Assembly: GCA_964398315.1 (NCBI GenBank)
Contig: CAYNMV010000014.1
Location: forward strand, 1 to 64,000
Direction: 5' to 3'
Source of the DNA: JADLCB01 sp964398315
GTDB taxonomy: Bacteria > Planctomycetota > Phycisphaerae > Tepidisphaerales > Tepidisphaeraceae
Length of the DNA stretch: 64,000 bases
Position numbers and translations under genes: made by a program. Under the pieces are notes generated by a model. The model was not told the origin of the DNA. It saw only the letters and a program-made list of their open reading frames with translations, and made no database searches. Position 1 is the stretch's first letter; each line of letters opens with the position of its first letter. Shown here piece after piece: positions 23,841 through 34,745 of this stretch.

Positions 23841-25673
23841 ATGGTGCAGTTGCGATGGATGATGGTGGTGCTGCTGGGGTTGGTGGCCGGGGCGCGGGCG
23901 GAGTTTACCCCGGTGGGAGCGAACTTCACCAGCCATCCCCTGCTGCAACTCACGCGCGGTCAGATCGAGGCGGGTAACGCTCGCGATGCGGCCAGCCGGA
24001 TCGCCGCACTATTGCGGGATCATGCGTTGCAGGTGATGCCAATTGAGCCCCAGCGTCATCAGGCCATCTGGTCCTGGTGCCGGCAGATGCTGGAAGAAGG
24101 GGATGACGCCCTGCGCAGCGCTTACCGGGCTCAGGTGGATGCCCAGGCGACCGCGGCCTTTCAGGCGGTCCAGGCCCGCCCGGATCACCAGGCGGAGGAT
24201 TTGGCGGCCCTGCTTCTCAACTATCCCCTCTGTACGGCTGAGCCCGATATCCTCGCCGCCGCCATGACCCGCGCCGCCGAGCGGGCGGATTTTGTCACAG
24301 CCCGTACATACGCACATTTGGCGCAGGAGGCCGGCTGGCAGCCTGATGAAGCGGCGCAGCGGCTGCTCCAGGCGATCGACCGGGCAGTTTCCCGGGACAG
24401 CAGCGGGCCACGCGCCTGGCGGGGGCTACTCGCCTCGGAAACCAACTGGTACGCCAATGTCGATGGTTTCCTGCTGCCGCGCTACCTGCCGCACGCCGCG
24501 GGCGGGCGGGTGTTCCTGGTGATGGCCGGGCAGGTGGTGGCGCTGGAAGAGGGGGGTGTGCTGCGCTGGAGCTGGCCGCCGGGCGGGATGACGGCCAGCC
24601 CAAGTGTTCCGGCCCTGGGGCGGGGTGTGCTGTATGAACCGGCGATCCTCACTGACCTGGCGGGCGAGCCGCGGGTGGTGATCGTCCGCCAGCCGGGGCT
24701 GGGTGACGGCATCATGGTGCTGCGGGCATTGCGGGCCGATGATGGTGAGTTGCTTTGGTCCAGTGATGCCTTGCCCGGCGGCGAGCAGATCAGTTTTATT
24801 GGTTCGCCCGCGGTGGCAGGGACACTTGTTTACGTGGTGGCCGCCCACCCACACGCGCAGGGCCAGCTGCTGCAACTGGTGGCGGTGGACCTGCTGAGCG
24901 GACAGATACGCTGGCAATCACCGCTGGGCGTGGCAACCGATCCGCTGAACGCGGGCAAGGGGCGCAATTCCACATCCGCGTCCACGGTCTTTGACCCCCA
25001 GGCCTATTTCCAGCACAGCCCCCCGGCGGTGTCCGGCTCAACGGTGGCGGTTGGCGCGGGCGGCGGGGCAATCATGTGCTTCGATCGCTTCACCGGCGCG
25101 CTGCGCTGGTCGGCGATGTATGAGCCGGAGGTTGCAAACTCCCGCCAGTGGACCCAATACCGTGACCGCCGCCTGCGTCAGCAGCGCGCCCAGCTTCCGG
25201 TGAAGGTCCAGCAGGTAGTGCGATACACCAACACGCCGCTGATCGAAGCGGGTGTGCTGGTGGCCGCACCGTCCGATACCCACCAGACCATGGGCTTTGA
25301 CCTGGCCAGCGGCCGGCGGCTCTGGGCCGAGGAAACCAGCGATGCGGCGATCCTGATCGGCGGCGGCGAGGGCCTGGCGATTTACGCCTGGCAGGCGGTT
25401 GCCGCCCGTGCCGTGCGCACCGGTCAGGTGCAGTGGGAATACCGTCCGCCGACCGGCAGCAACATCACCGGCCCATCGGTGATCCACGGCGGCGTGGTCT
25501 TCGTGCCGGTCGATCAGAAGATCATCACGCTCTCACTGGAAACCGGCAGGCCGGCCCCTGGCGCGGCCATGCCCAGCCTGAAGCGCTACACCACGGTTGG
25601 CCCCGCTCGCGCGGCCCTGGATGCGGCCGGCATCCTCACCAGCTTCGAATCCACCGAACGCGCGGCTGAATGA
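23841..25673 (+). CDS. Exported PQQ-binding-like beta-propeller protein
   Basis: A 610-aa protein with a signal peptide (MVQLRWMMVVLLGLVAGARA). The N-terminal 180 residues are helical and TPR-like (ARDAASRIAALLRDHAL, ADFVTARTYAHLAQEAGW). The remainder is a propeller of PQQ/BamB-like blades, each with a Gly-x-x-x-Trp turn: GQVVALEEGGVLRWSWP, DDGELLWSSDAL, LLSGQIRWQSPL, FTGALRWSAMYEP, ASGRRLWAEET and RTGQVQWEYRP. Predicted periplasmic. It may be a scaffold or a dehydrogenase-like protein; no PQQ-ligating residues were confirmed. ATG at 23841 is chosen for the signal peptide. It stands divergent from the receiver gene. Confidence 0.82.
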   Translation: MVQLRWMMVVLLGLVAGARAEFTPVGANFTSHPLLQLTRGQIEAGNARDAASRIAALLRDHALQVMPIEPQRHQAIWSWCRQMLEEGDDALRSAYRAQVDAQATAAFQAVQARPDHQAEDLAALLLNYPLCTAEPDILAAAMTRAAERADFVTARTYAHLAQEAGWQPDEAAQRLLQAIDRAVSRDSSGPRAWRGLLASETNWYANVDGFLLPRYLPHAAGGRVFLVMAGQVVALEEGGVLRWSWPPGGMTASPSVPALGRGVLYEPAILTDLAGEPRVVIVRQPGLGDGIMVLRALRADDGELLWSSDALPGGEQISFIGSPAVAGTLVYVVAAHPHAQGQLLQLVAVDLLSGQIRWQSPLGVATDPLNAGKGRNSTSASTVFDPQAYFQHSPPAVSGSTVAVGAGGGAIMCFDRFTGALRWSAMYEPEVANSRQWTQYRDRRLRQQRAQLPVKVQQVVRYTNTPLIEAGVLVAAPSDTHQTMGFDLASGRRLWAEETSDAAILIGGGEGLAIYAWQAVAARAVRTGQVQWEYRPPTGSNITGPSVIHGGVVFVPVDQKIITLSLETGRPAPGAAMPSLKRYTTVGPARAALDAAGILTSFESTERAAE

Positions 25674-25802
25674 GGGGCAGCGCGCCTTGGCATCGCCTGG
25701 CGCTTGCCGATTTTCTGCCATGCCGAACGCCAGGTGCGGCGGATGCCTTTGAGCCGCGCTGCGCCTTCCGCTAGGATGCCATCGGCCGCATGGATGTTGC
25801 CG

Positions 25803-26360
25803 ATGGAACCCGCCCCGCAGTTGAAATTGTCGTATGCTCCGCCCGTGGCGGGCGATCCGCGGCGGCGGCGATGGGGAATCGCGTCGATGGTCGTCGGCCT
25901 GCTGTCAGCGCTGCTGACATTGGTGGGGATGGGGCTGGTCACCTGGCGATTCCGCGCGGCCCGCGCCCTGGCGGCCAACAGCACGACGGCCCTGCTTTAT
26001 CACAACCCTGCTCGACTTGAGCAGCCCAGTGCATGGCGCTTTGGCCTGGTATGCGCCCTGCTGCTTGGCGCGTTACTGCTGGCCGCCCGGTTGCTGCTGC
26101 TCGCCTGGCGGTTGCTGGACCAGCGATTGAGCCTGCCGCCGCTGCGCGCCTGGGGCGTGTGGCGCATCATCCTTTCTCTGCTGATCCCCATTCCCGCCAT
26201 GCTGCTGGGGCAGAACATTCACATCATCTTCGAGCAGCGCACCAAACTGGGTGATCTGGTGGATACCCGCCTGCTCATAGGCGGCGGGCTGACTGCCCTG
26301 GCGTGGGTTGAGATCCTCTTTCCCCTGTTCATCCTCCGCTGTATCCGCCGTGCGGAATGA
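25803..26360 (+). CDS. Four-TM membrane protein of unknown function
   Basis: A 185-aa protein with hydrophobic helices near residues 27-47 (IASMVVGLLSALLTLVGMGLV), 79-101 (FGLVCALLLGALLLAARLLL), 118-133 (WRIILSLLIPIPAMLL) and 158-178 (LLIGGGLTALAWVEILFPLF). The ATG at 25803 (MEPAPQLKLSYAPP) precedes a short proline-containing cytoplasmic segment. It lies downstream of the propeller gene with a gap of about 130 bp. No conserved family recognised. Confidence 0.6.
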   Translation: MEPAPQLKLSYAPPVAGDPRRRRWGIASMVVGLLSALLTLVGMGLVTWRFRAARALAANSTTALLYHNPARLEQPSAWRFGLVCALLLGALLLAARLLLLAWRLLDQRLSLPPLRAWGVWRIILSLLIPIPAMLLGQNIHIIFEQRTKLGDLVDTRLLIGGGLTALAWVEILFPLFILRCIRRAE

Positions 26361-26475
26361 GCCACAGCGCCATCGCGCCCGCCGGGATAGCGATGGCTGT
26401 TCTGTGAGACAACCCCGGTGCTGCATATGCGGTCGCGCTCACGGCTGGCCGATATTCTGATTACACTTTCCCCCC

Positions 26476-27234
26476 ATGAACAGCCGTCCGCTCATTGGTA
26501 TCACCAGCGATTTCATCGCCGACAAGTCGCGCTATGCGCTGGCGTATGATTACGTCACCGCCGTCGAGCGGGCGGGCGGCTTGCCGCTCATGCTGCCGTT
26601 CCAGGTCGATCATGGTCTGATCCCGCAATTGGTTGACACGCTCGACGGCATCATCTTCTCCGGCGGTGATGATCTGGACCCCAGCCGCTGGGGTGAGCCG
26701 CGACACGCCAACGCGGTCCCGACCCATCCGCTGCGCGAGCGCTTCGAACTGGCCCTGCTGGCCACGGCCGAGCAGCGCCGGCTGCCGATCCTGGGGATTT
26801 GCCTGGGTTCACAACTGATCAACGTGCATCGCGGTGGCTCGCTGATCCAGTTCCTGCCGGATGTGCCGCGGGATGGGGCCATCGAGCATCGCAAGCTCGG
26901 CGACCATGCCACCCGCCATGAGGTGCATCTCCTGCCCGGCACACATCTCGCCCGCGCCATCGGCTGCGAACGATGTTCGGTGAACACCCGCCACAAGCAG
27001 GCGATCGGACGCCTTGGCCGCGGCCTGCGCATCGCCGCCGCCGCGCCCGATGGCGTGATCGAAGGCATTGAAGACCCCGACTATCCACTGCTGCTGGCTG
27101 TCCAGTGGCACCCGGAAAACCTGTTCGCAGAAAGCGAACACCTGAACCTGTTCCGTCTCCTGGTCGATACTGCGGCGAAGGAGAAGGCAGCACAGCGCCA
27201 GAGCGGTGTAAGCCAGGGCCGGTTTGCAGACTGA
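26476..27234 (+). CDS. Class I glutamine amidotransferase-like hydrolase (gamma-glutamyl-GABA hydrolase family)
   Basis: A 252-aa peptidase C26-type protein. The nucleophile Cys lies in LGICLGSQLINV (about residue 115), and the His-x-Glu pair is in VQWHPENL (about residue 213). Family-typical FSGGDDLDPSRWGE and NTRHKQAI are present. The best-known relative is PuuD, which hydrolyses gamma-glutamyl-gamma-aminobutyrate in putrescine catabolism. No other put/puu genes are near, so the substrate is unproven. The C-terminal 20 residues are basic and variable. Confidence 0.88.
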   Translation: MNSRPLIGITSDFIADKSRYALAYDYVTAVERAGGLPLMLPFQVDHGLIPQLVDTLDGIIFSGGDDLDPSRWGEPRHANAVPTHPLRERFELALLATAEQRRLPILGICLGSQLINVHRGGSLIQFLPDVPRDGAIEHRKLGDHATRHEVHLLPGTHLARAIGCERCSVNTRHKQAIGRLGRGLRIAAAAPDGVIEGIEDPDYPLLLAVQWHPENLFAESEHLNLFRLLVDTAAKEKAAQRQSGVSQGRFAD

Positions 27235-27409
27235 TGCACATCGCACTGCGTGGCATGGGTGGCAAACGCGCGCCATGAGTGCGCCTCGACGGGCAATTGG
27301 CACCCAAGCGGGATGAAATTCCCTGTTGGCCGCAGTCGAAAGTCGTCAGTCAGGAGATCCGGCTGGTGGCCGCTGGCGGTTGGCTGTACGGACGGGGGCG
27401 GTCGCGGGT

Positions 27410-28339
27410 ATGCTGCGGCGGATGGCGTGGCTGCTGAAATTCCTCGGCTCAACCGAGCGACGATTGGCACTGCTGGCAGTGGCCGTGGGGGTAGGGCTGC
27501 TGGGGCTGAAGTTCACCGCCTACGCCATCACCGGTTCGGCGGCCATTTTTTCCGATGCCCTGGAGAGCATCATCAATGTGCTGGCATCGCTGGTTGCGCT
27601 CTACTCGCTGAATTATGCCGCCCGCCCGGCCGATGAATCGCATCCCTATGGCCATGGCAAGATCGAGTTCATCAGCGCTGGCTTCGAAGGGGGCATGATC
27701 ACCCTGGCCGCCGCCGCCATTGCCTTCCGCACCATTGACATCCTGCTGTTCCATGAGATCCGCATTGAGGCGGTGGGGCTGGGACTGGTGTTGATGGTCA
27801 TCGCCATGTGCGTCAATGGTGGAGTGGGGCTGGCGCTGGTGCGCACCGGCAGAAAGCTGCACTCGATCACGCTCGAAGCCGATGGCCGGCACCTGCTGAC
27901 AGACGCCGTGACGACGGTGGGCGTGCTGCTTGCGTTGGGTGTGGTGCAACTCACGGGCTGGGTCTGGACCGATCCGATCGCCGCACTGCTGATCGCAGTC
28001 TACATCGCATTGACCGGCCTGAGCCTGCTCCGCCGGTCGTATGAAGGGCTGATGGACAAGCAGGACCTGGCCGATGACCGGCTGATCGCCGGCATCCTGG
28101 ATGCCCACGTTGGCCCCGCCGGCCGTGAGCCGCGCATCTGCTCCTACCATAAGCTGCGCCACCGCCACTCGGGCCGCTATCACTGGGTCGATTTTCACCT
28201 GGTTGTGCCGCCCCATATCAGTGTCGATCGCGGCCACGCCATCGCCAGCGCCATCGAATATGAAATCGAGCAGACCATCGGCGAAGGCAACGCCACCGCC
28301 CATATCGAGCCGTGCCGGGAAGAAGGGTGCTGTGCCTGA
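27410..28339 (+). CDS. Cation diffusion facilitator (CDF) metal transporter
   Basis: A 309-aa six-TM exporter of divalent metals (Zn, Fe, Mn class). It shows SAAIFSDALESIINVLASL in TM2 with acidic metal ligands, DESHPYGHGKIEFISAG in the TM2-TM3 loop, RHLLTDAVTTVGVLL in TM5 with the HxxxD pair, and a cytoplasmic C-terminal domain (SYHKLRHRHSGRYHWVDFHL, HAIASAIEYEIEQ) ending in CREEGCCA, a possible extra metal site. ATG at 27410 (MLRRMAWLLKFLG) or 27422; no clear RBS. The TM2 site reads D-x-x-E rather than D-x-x-x-D, so specificity is not predicted. Confidence 0.9.
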   Translation: MLRRMAWLLKFLGSTERRLALLAVAVGVGLLGLKFTAYAITGSAAIFSDALESIINVLASLVALYSLNYAARPADESHPYGHGKIEFISAGFEGGMITLAAAAIAFRTIDILLFHEIRIEAVGLGLVLMVIAMCVNGGVGLALVRTGRKLHSITLEADGRHLLTDAVTTVGVLLALGVVQLTGWVWTDPIAALLIAVYIALTGLSLLRRSYEGLMDKQDLADDRLIAGILDAHVGPAGREPRICSYHKLRHRHSGRYHWVDFHLVVPPHISVDRGHAIASAIEYEIEQTIGEGNATAHIEPCREEGCCA

Positions 28340-28350
28340 GAGCCTAAGGC

Positions 28351-28370
28351 GCCTGCAGGAGACCGCAGGC
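28351..28370. terminator. Weak bidirectional hairpin between convergent genes
   Basis: GCCTGC / GCAGGC (28351-28356, 28365-28370) with an 8-nt loop, placed between the ends of the CDF gene (+) and the small membrane protein gene (-). There is no T-tract, so termination is only suggested by position. Confidence 0.3.
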
Positions 28371-28380
28371 AGCAGGCAAT

Positions 28381-28581
28381 TCACCGTGGCTGCCTTCCGA
28401 TTGGTGTCGCCGGGGCGGTGGTTGGTGCGGTGGTTGGCGCGGGAGGCTGCTGGAGGGCGCGGAAGGTGAACATGCCCATGCCGATGAGAAGGATGCCGAG
28501 GCAGACGCAGGCGGCAATGACGAACCAGGTGAAATCCCAGGTTGGGCGCGGGCGCTGGGGTTCGTAGTCGATCATGTTCAC
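28381..28581 (-). CDS. Small single-TM protein
   Basis: A 66-aa (or 64-aa) protein: short cytoplasmic N-terminus, one hydrophobic helix (FVIAACVCLGILLIGMGMF) and a Pro/Thr/Ala-rich tail (PPAPTTAPTTAPATP). GTG at 28581 overlaps the stop of the upstream CrtC-like gene by 4 bp and has GGGAGGG 7 nt upstream; the ATG at 28575 is the alternative. Overlap and shared strand suggest one transcript and a membrane partner or unrelated housekeeping peptide. No family recognised. Confidence 0.6.
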   Translation of the reverse strand: MNMIDYEPQRPRPTWDFTWFVIAACVCLGILLIGMGMFTFRALQQPPAPTTAPTTAPATPIGRQPR

Positions 28582-29672
28582 GCCCGGCCCTCCCGGGTGA
28601 TGCCATGCTCGATCCAGCGGCCGAGAATCGGCCAGCGCAGGCGATGGGGATAGACGATGCGGCAGAGCGCAGTGCCGTGCGGCTGGGGCGAGGGGCGGTC
28701 GGGCAGGCGGGCTTCGTACAGCAGGTGGAGATCGAACGGTGAGCGGTCGATGATGCGCGGCCTGGCCAGGTGAAGCCTGTCACCCAGGTGCAGCGCAATC
28801 GGATACGCCAGCCGCATGCCGGTATAGCGCCAAAGGCCGAAGTCGATCTGGTGGATGTGATGGGCGCGGGCACTGGCTGAATCCGCCTCGATCAGGCGTA
28901 CATCATCACTCAGCCCGCGGGAGAAGGCGGCCTGGAACGCCAGGGTACGGTTCTCCAGCAGCACCCGCCCGCGCACCCAGCCGCGTAAGCCGGGCCCGGG
29001 TGGGGCGGTGCCGTAGAGATGATCGTGATAGCCGCGGCCGGCAAACGCGATGGTCTGGTCATCGCAATGGACGCTGCCGGTGACATCACACAACGGTGCA
29101 GCCACGATCCAGTGATGATCGTCCCCGGCAAGGTGCCGGCCGGGAAAGCCCTCCACCTGCAACAGCGCTCCGCTGCGCGGCCGGAACACCAGGCGCACAT
29201 CCAGCGCCCCTGGGCCGGTCGGCGTGCGATTCGACGAACCAGCGCTTGCGGGAAGGGTGAGAGACAGCGACAGGGGCGGCACATCACTGCTGGCGGCTTC
29301 GGCCAGCGGTTCAAGGCAGTTCGGGCCAATGCGCATCACCGGCCCCGCTGGCGAAGCGCTGAACTGCCCCGGCGCATAGCGGGCGCGATATCGCCGCCAG
29401 AGGCGATTGTCGCGAAAGAGATGCACCTCCACGCCCGGCCACTGATCGGCACGCGGCGGCGAGAGACGCATCGGACGCTTCACATAGCGGCGGTACCAGC
29501 GCAGATAGCCGGGATCGAACCATGCCCCCGCCAGCAGCTTTATGCTGAGGTGCAGCGTGCCGGTGGCATCCTCCGCCTCAAATATCCACCCTTCGTAACC
29601 GCCCGGCGCGGTGACGGCATGCCAGCCGTTCGGGTGGGCCGCGCGGGCGTACATCGCGACGTTCGGCATCAC
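28578..29672 (-). CDS. CrtC-like hydratase/lipocalin-type protein (hydroxyneurosporene synthase family)
   Basis: A 364-aa protein without signal peptide, built of beta strands. The diagnostic stretch is FAGRGYHDHLYGT (about residues 208-220), matching the GxGYHDHxxG signature of CrtC and related AttH/lipocalin-like proteins. N-terminal GWHAVTAPGGYEGWIFEAED and SLSLTLPAS also fit. CrtC adds water to the psi-end of acyclic carotenoids. No phytoene synthase, desaturase or other carotenoid gene lies nearby, so a carotenoid substrate is only family inference. Start MMPNVAMYARAA at 29672; the small TM gene overlaps its stop. Confidence 0.72.
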   Translation of the reverse strand: MMPNVAMYARAAHPNGWHAVTAPGGYEGWIFEAEDATGTLHLSIKLLAGAWFDPGYLRWYRRYVKRPMRLSPPRADQWPGVEVHLFRDNRLWRRYRARYAPGQFSASPAGPVMRIGPNCLEPLAEAASSDVPPLSLSLTLPASAGSSNRTPTGPGALDVRLVFRPRSGALLQVEGFPGRHLAGDDHHWIVAAPLCDVTGSVHCDDQTIAFAGRGYHDHLYGTAPPGPGLRGWVRGRVLLENRTLAFQAAFSRGLSDDVRLIEADSASARAHHIHQIDFGLWRYTGMRLAYPIALHLGDRLHLARPRIIDRSPFDLHLLYEARLPDRPSPQPHGTALCRIVYPHRLRWPILGRWIEHGITREGRA

Positions 29673-29798
29673 GCTGATTGTAGCCCATTCGCCACCGCCG
29701 CGGTGCGCGTGACCGAGGTGACGGCGTGATCGATCAACGCACTTGCCGTATCCCCAGGTGAAGGCAGGTCAGCAGGATATGGCTACGGGGGCGGTAGA

Positions 29799-31541
29799 GT
29801 GATTGACGTGAGCCCATCTTCGCCGCCGCGTGCGGCCCAGCATAGACACTCAGCCATCGACCTGCGCCGGCTGCCGCCGGGGGCGACGTTCCTGCGCATC
29901 CTTGGGGTGAACTATGCTCATATCAATACCGAGGATGAGGGAGAGCTGTACCTGACCGAGCATGGGGTGCCGTTTTACGAGCACCTGCGGCCGGAGAACT
30001 GGCATGATGAGCAGTGGTTCCGCACACATCGTGTCCCACTGGCGGGAACCAGCACGGTCTACCGCGTGCCCACCCAGCCGGTGCCGGGGCATCCGTGCAA
30101 GAGCATGGAGCTGGTGGTGAAGTGGTCGCGCGTGGGTGAGGATGTGCCGCTGACCACCTTCACCCTACAACAGGCCATCGATGCCGAGTTCAACTCACCG
30201 TTCGAGGAGTTTGCCCTGCTGGAAGAGCTGCGCGCCGGCCGGTACGGGCCGCGCGAGGTGCGCATCCTAACACAGAAACCGCTGGCGATCTACGTGCCGC
30301 CCGGGCGCATGCAGCCATGGCAGAGCGGGCGCTCCACCCACCGGCTCCTGCTGAAGCTGGCGCGCAATCCCGGCATCGAGATCGATATCCTGCGCACGTA
30401 CATCCTGATCTACGGCTGGATTCGCGGGGTGGATGCGGTGGCGGCTTACGGGCACTTCGGCCCAACCGAGCGCAACGAGCGGCTGCGACAACTCACCTGT
30501 CATGTGGACCGGCAGTTGCGCGCCAAGGGGTTTTATGTCGCTGACAACAAGCCGTCGCACTTCATCGTTCGCCCGCGCGAGACCGGTCCGCGGCGACGGC
30601 GCGACGGCAGCCCGCTCTATGCCCTGGTAGATTACGAACTGCTGGCGCGCACGCCGGAGTATGATGAGGCGGTTCGCGCTTCGGCCCGCAGTCGCTACCT
30701 GGCGATGCAGCGGGACCGTTTCCGCAGTGATATCGAGCGCGACTGGCCGGAAGACCTGCATGAGATGGAGGTGCTGGGGGTGCCGTATGTCTACGGCCGC
30801 ACCGAGAGCACAGCCGGCACGCTGTGGGTGGTGGGGCGCGATCCTGAACTGTTCAACTACTTCCTGCCCGAGCGTTGGCGGGCCGGGCGGGTGGCGCTGT
30901 CCACCAGCAACCGCACTTTCTACACCCGCACCAAGGACCGCATTCACCTGGTCTGGACCATCAGCCGGGTGGGGCAGATCCCGCCGGGGGCGATGGGCGA
31001 TCCGGCCTATGGGCCAGTGCTGCGCCATGGGTTCAACAGCCCGTTTGAGGAGGTGGAGCTGGCGCTGGCCATGCGGCGGGCGGGGATCGGCACCACCTAC
31101 CCCCGCGCCATCTACATGACCCATCAGCTTGAGGAAACCCGCGGGCTGGTGCTGGATGACCGCCGTTTTACGCGCGCAGCCCGGCTGACAACGCCCGATG
31201 GGCTGCCGCTGATGCCGATGGAGCATGAATATGTCATTCTCTGGGGCTACTTTCGCGGGCTGGAGGATGATGAAGCGATTGCCGACAGCGGCTACTGGAC
31301 GCCAATCGACCTGGAGCGGGCGGCCGAGAAGGGGCTGATCTCAGCGGCCGAGCATGATGAAGCGCTGGCCCGCCACCGCGAAACCTTGCGCGCCGCCGGC
31401 TTTGAGGATCTGTGCCTCAGCGGCGGGCACGTGCTGCTGACGTATATCCCGCCCGGCACCATCCGGCGCAATGGCCACCAGCAAATTGCACTGTGGCACT
31501 GCAATTTTGAGATGGTTCGGCGGCTTCCCACCACCGGCTGA
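29799..31541 (+). CDS. Internally duplicated, kinase-like protein of unknown function
   Basis: A 580-aa cytoplasmic protein made of two copies of a ~260-residue unit (residues about 31-300 and 322-578). Paired landmarks: ILGVNY/VLGVPY, EHLRPENW/YFLPERW, FNSPFEEFALLEELRAGRY/FNSPFEEVELALAMRRAGI, and YILIYGWIRG/YVILWGYFRG. The first copy has kinase-style signposts: Lys108 in VVKWSR, a Glu-rich helix, D249 in ADNKPSHFIV resembling a DxKPxN catalytic loop, and D278 in LVDYELL at the DFG position. The second copy lacks them (LSGGHVLLTY, HCNFEMV) and so looks like a pseudo-domain. ATG or GTG choice near 29799 is uncertain. Fold assignment is inference. Confidence 0.7.
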   Translation: MIDVSPSSPPRAAQHRHSAIDLRRLPPGATFLRILGVNYAHINTEDEGELYLTEHGVPFYEHLRPENWHDEQWFRTHRVPLAGTSTVYRVPTQPVPGHPCKSMELVVKWSRVGEDVPLTTFTLQQAIDAEFNSPFEEFALLEELRAGRYGPREVRILTQKPLAIYVPPGRMQPWQSGRSTHRLLLKLARNPGIEIDILRTYILIYGWIRGVDAVAAYGHFGPTERNERLRQLTCHVDRQLRAKGFYVADNKPSHFIVRPRETGPRRRRDGSPLYALVDYELLARTPEYDEAVRASARSRYLAMQRDRFRSDIERDWPEDLHEMEVLGVPYVYGRTESTAGTLWVVGRDPELFNYFLPERWRAGRVALSTSNRTFYTRTKDRIHLVWTISRVGQIPPGAMGDPAYGPVLRHGFNSPFEEVELALAMRRAGIGTTYPRAIYMTHQLEETRGLVLDDRRFTRAARLTTPDGLPLMPMEHEYVILWGYFRGLEDDEAIADSGYWTPIDLERAAEKGLISAAEHDEALARHRETLRAAGFEDLCLSGGHVLLTYIPPGTIRRNGHQQIALWHCNFEMVRRLPTTG

Positions 31542-31658
31542 CTAAATCGACTGCATCGGGCTGCTCGCAAGGGCCGATCTGTATTTCTGACCGGTGCAGG
31601 CAGGGCAAGATGAGCGATCTCGCACTAACTTGTTGTCGATAAGATGCTTACGTTTGCG

Positions 31659-31687
31659 TTGGCCAATCTGGGGAGACAGGATAGTAA
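31659..31687 (+). promoter_or_regulatory. Candidate promoter upstream of the 247-aa membrane protein
   Basis: TTGGCC, 17-nt spacer, TAGTAA on the plus strand, about 70 bp before the proposed start codon at 31759, in a locally AT-richer stretch. Confidence 0.35.
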
Positions 31688-31758
31688 ATTGGCCGAGTTC
31701 GCTAACGTAAGGTACACTTCAGGTGTCAGTTCTGTTGTACGGTCACAAGGGAGTCCAC

Positions 31759-32502
31759 ATGCAGCAGGGCATTTCCCGGGGTCATTGGCGGGGAGCGGAG
31801 ATGGCACCATCGCAGGAGCGTTTTGTGGCATCGGACACAACGCCGCCGGATCACGGGGGCCAGGGGGAACCAATGCCGACGATGAATTACGCCACCTCCA
31901 TGCCGACAGATCTGACATGGGATGGCCGGCGGCTGGTGGTGACATTGGCGCCGCCGCCGCGGTGGGGGGAATTGGTCTCGCCGCTGCTGGCGCTGCTGGT
32001 GCCGCTGATGGCGGTGCCGGTGATCGCATGGGGGGTGGAGTGGACCGGCCCGACGCTGATGACGCTGGGGTTGGCCGCGGGGTTGGGGTCACCACTGCTG
32101 CTGGTGGCGCTGCTGGCGGGGATCCATCTGCTGGTGGATGCATCCCGCGCGATTGGCTATGGCCGTTTTCCCATCGACATTGAGGCCGATGCCGAGGAGC
32201 TGCGGATCACCTGTCCCGGGCAGTGGGGGCCAGGGGTGCAGCGCTGGCCGGCATCGGAACTGCGCCGGCTGGAAGTGTACGAGGCCGGCCGCAACTGGGA
32301 TGGCTCCCGCATCATTTATCTGAAGGTGTGGGCCGGCGATTACTTCCACACCCGGGAACTGCATTTCACCACTCATGATCCGCATCTGGCCCAGCGCCTG
32401 AGCCAGGCCCTGCACCAAGCCTTGCGCCTGCCGCGCCCCGGCCATGCCCGGCTGCAGGCCGATTCGGCCTCCGCCCAGCCGCCGGCTGAGACTGTGATGT
32501 AA
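31759..32502 (+). CDS. Membrane protein with C-terminal PH-like soluble domain, unknown function
   Basis: A 247-aa protein started at ATG 31759 for the RBS AAGGGA 7 nt upstream. After ~60 polar residues there are two adjacent hydrophobic helices (LVSPLLALLVPLMAVPVIAWG and a second with GSPLLLVALLAGIHLLV). A soluble domain follows with alternating strands (ADAEELRITCPG, ELRRLEVYEAGRNWDGSRI, IIYLKVWAGDYFHTRELHF) and an amphipathic C-terminal helix. The layout resembles small membrane proteins with a PH-like domain, but I cannot name a family. Confidence 0.6.
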   Translation: MQQGISRGHWRGAEMAPSQERFVASDTTPPDHGGQGEPMPTMNYATSMPTDLTWDGRRLVVTLAPPPRWGELVSPLLALLVPLMAVPVIAWGVEWTGPTLMTLGLAAGLGSPLLLVALLAGIHLLVDASRAIGYGRFPIDIEADAEELRITCPGQWGPGVQRWPASELRRLEVYEAGRNWDGSRIIYLKVWAGDYFHTRELHFTTHDPHLAQRLSQALHQALRLPRPGHARLQADSASAQPPAETVM

Positions 32503-32661
32503 GGCCGTCGAGTATGGCCCTGATCGCTCGTGGCTGATGCGGGCTTACCCCGTGGTTGGCCATCAGCGCGAATCGACCATTTCCGGTTTCATCGAAGTCA
32601 GTGCAGAAGATACCCGTTGGGATGGGACGCACATCCTGAGCGGGCGGTTTACGCGCAAATG

Positions 32662-32701
32662 CCAAGGATCCCAGGCGCTGAGTGACGCCTGGGATCCCTG
32701 G
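32662..32701. terminator. Bidirectional terminator-type hairpin between convergent genes
   Basis: GGATCCCAGGCG (32666-32677) pairs perfectly with 32686-32697. Three further outer pairs beyond one mismatch give a ~15-bp stem with an 8-nt loop. It lies between the end of the membrane-protein gene (+) and the 3' end of rpoD (-). Confidence 0.6.
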
Positions 32702-32753
32702 TCTTGCGATTCAGATTGAGAAGCTGGCCCACCTGGATTGCGGGCAGGCGCCA

Positions 32754-34556
<1,803 letters not shown>

Positions 34557-34745
34557 CTGTGGAAACCTTCACTACACCTGTCGCAAGCTGCCAGCCGCTG
34601 GCCAAGGCCCTCGGAGCCGTTTCCGAGCCCTGCAACGAACGTCTCTGGCCACCCGCACGTCCCGGTCGAATCCGCCGGAGCGTTATTCACTTGTCTTTAT
34701 TTGCGAAAGGCGCCCTCACCCAACAGGTGACTGCGCCATGTGACC

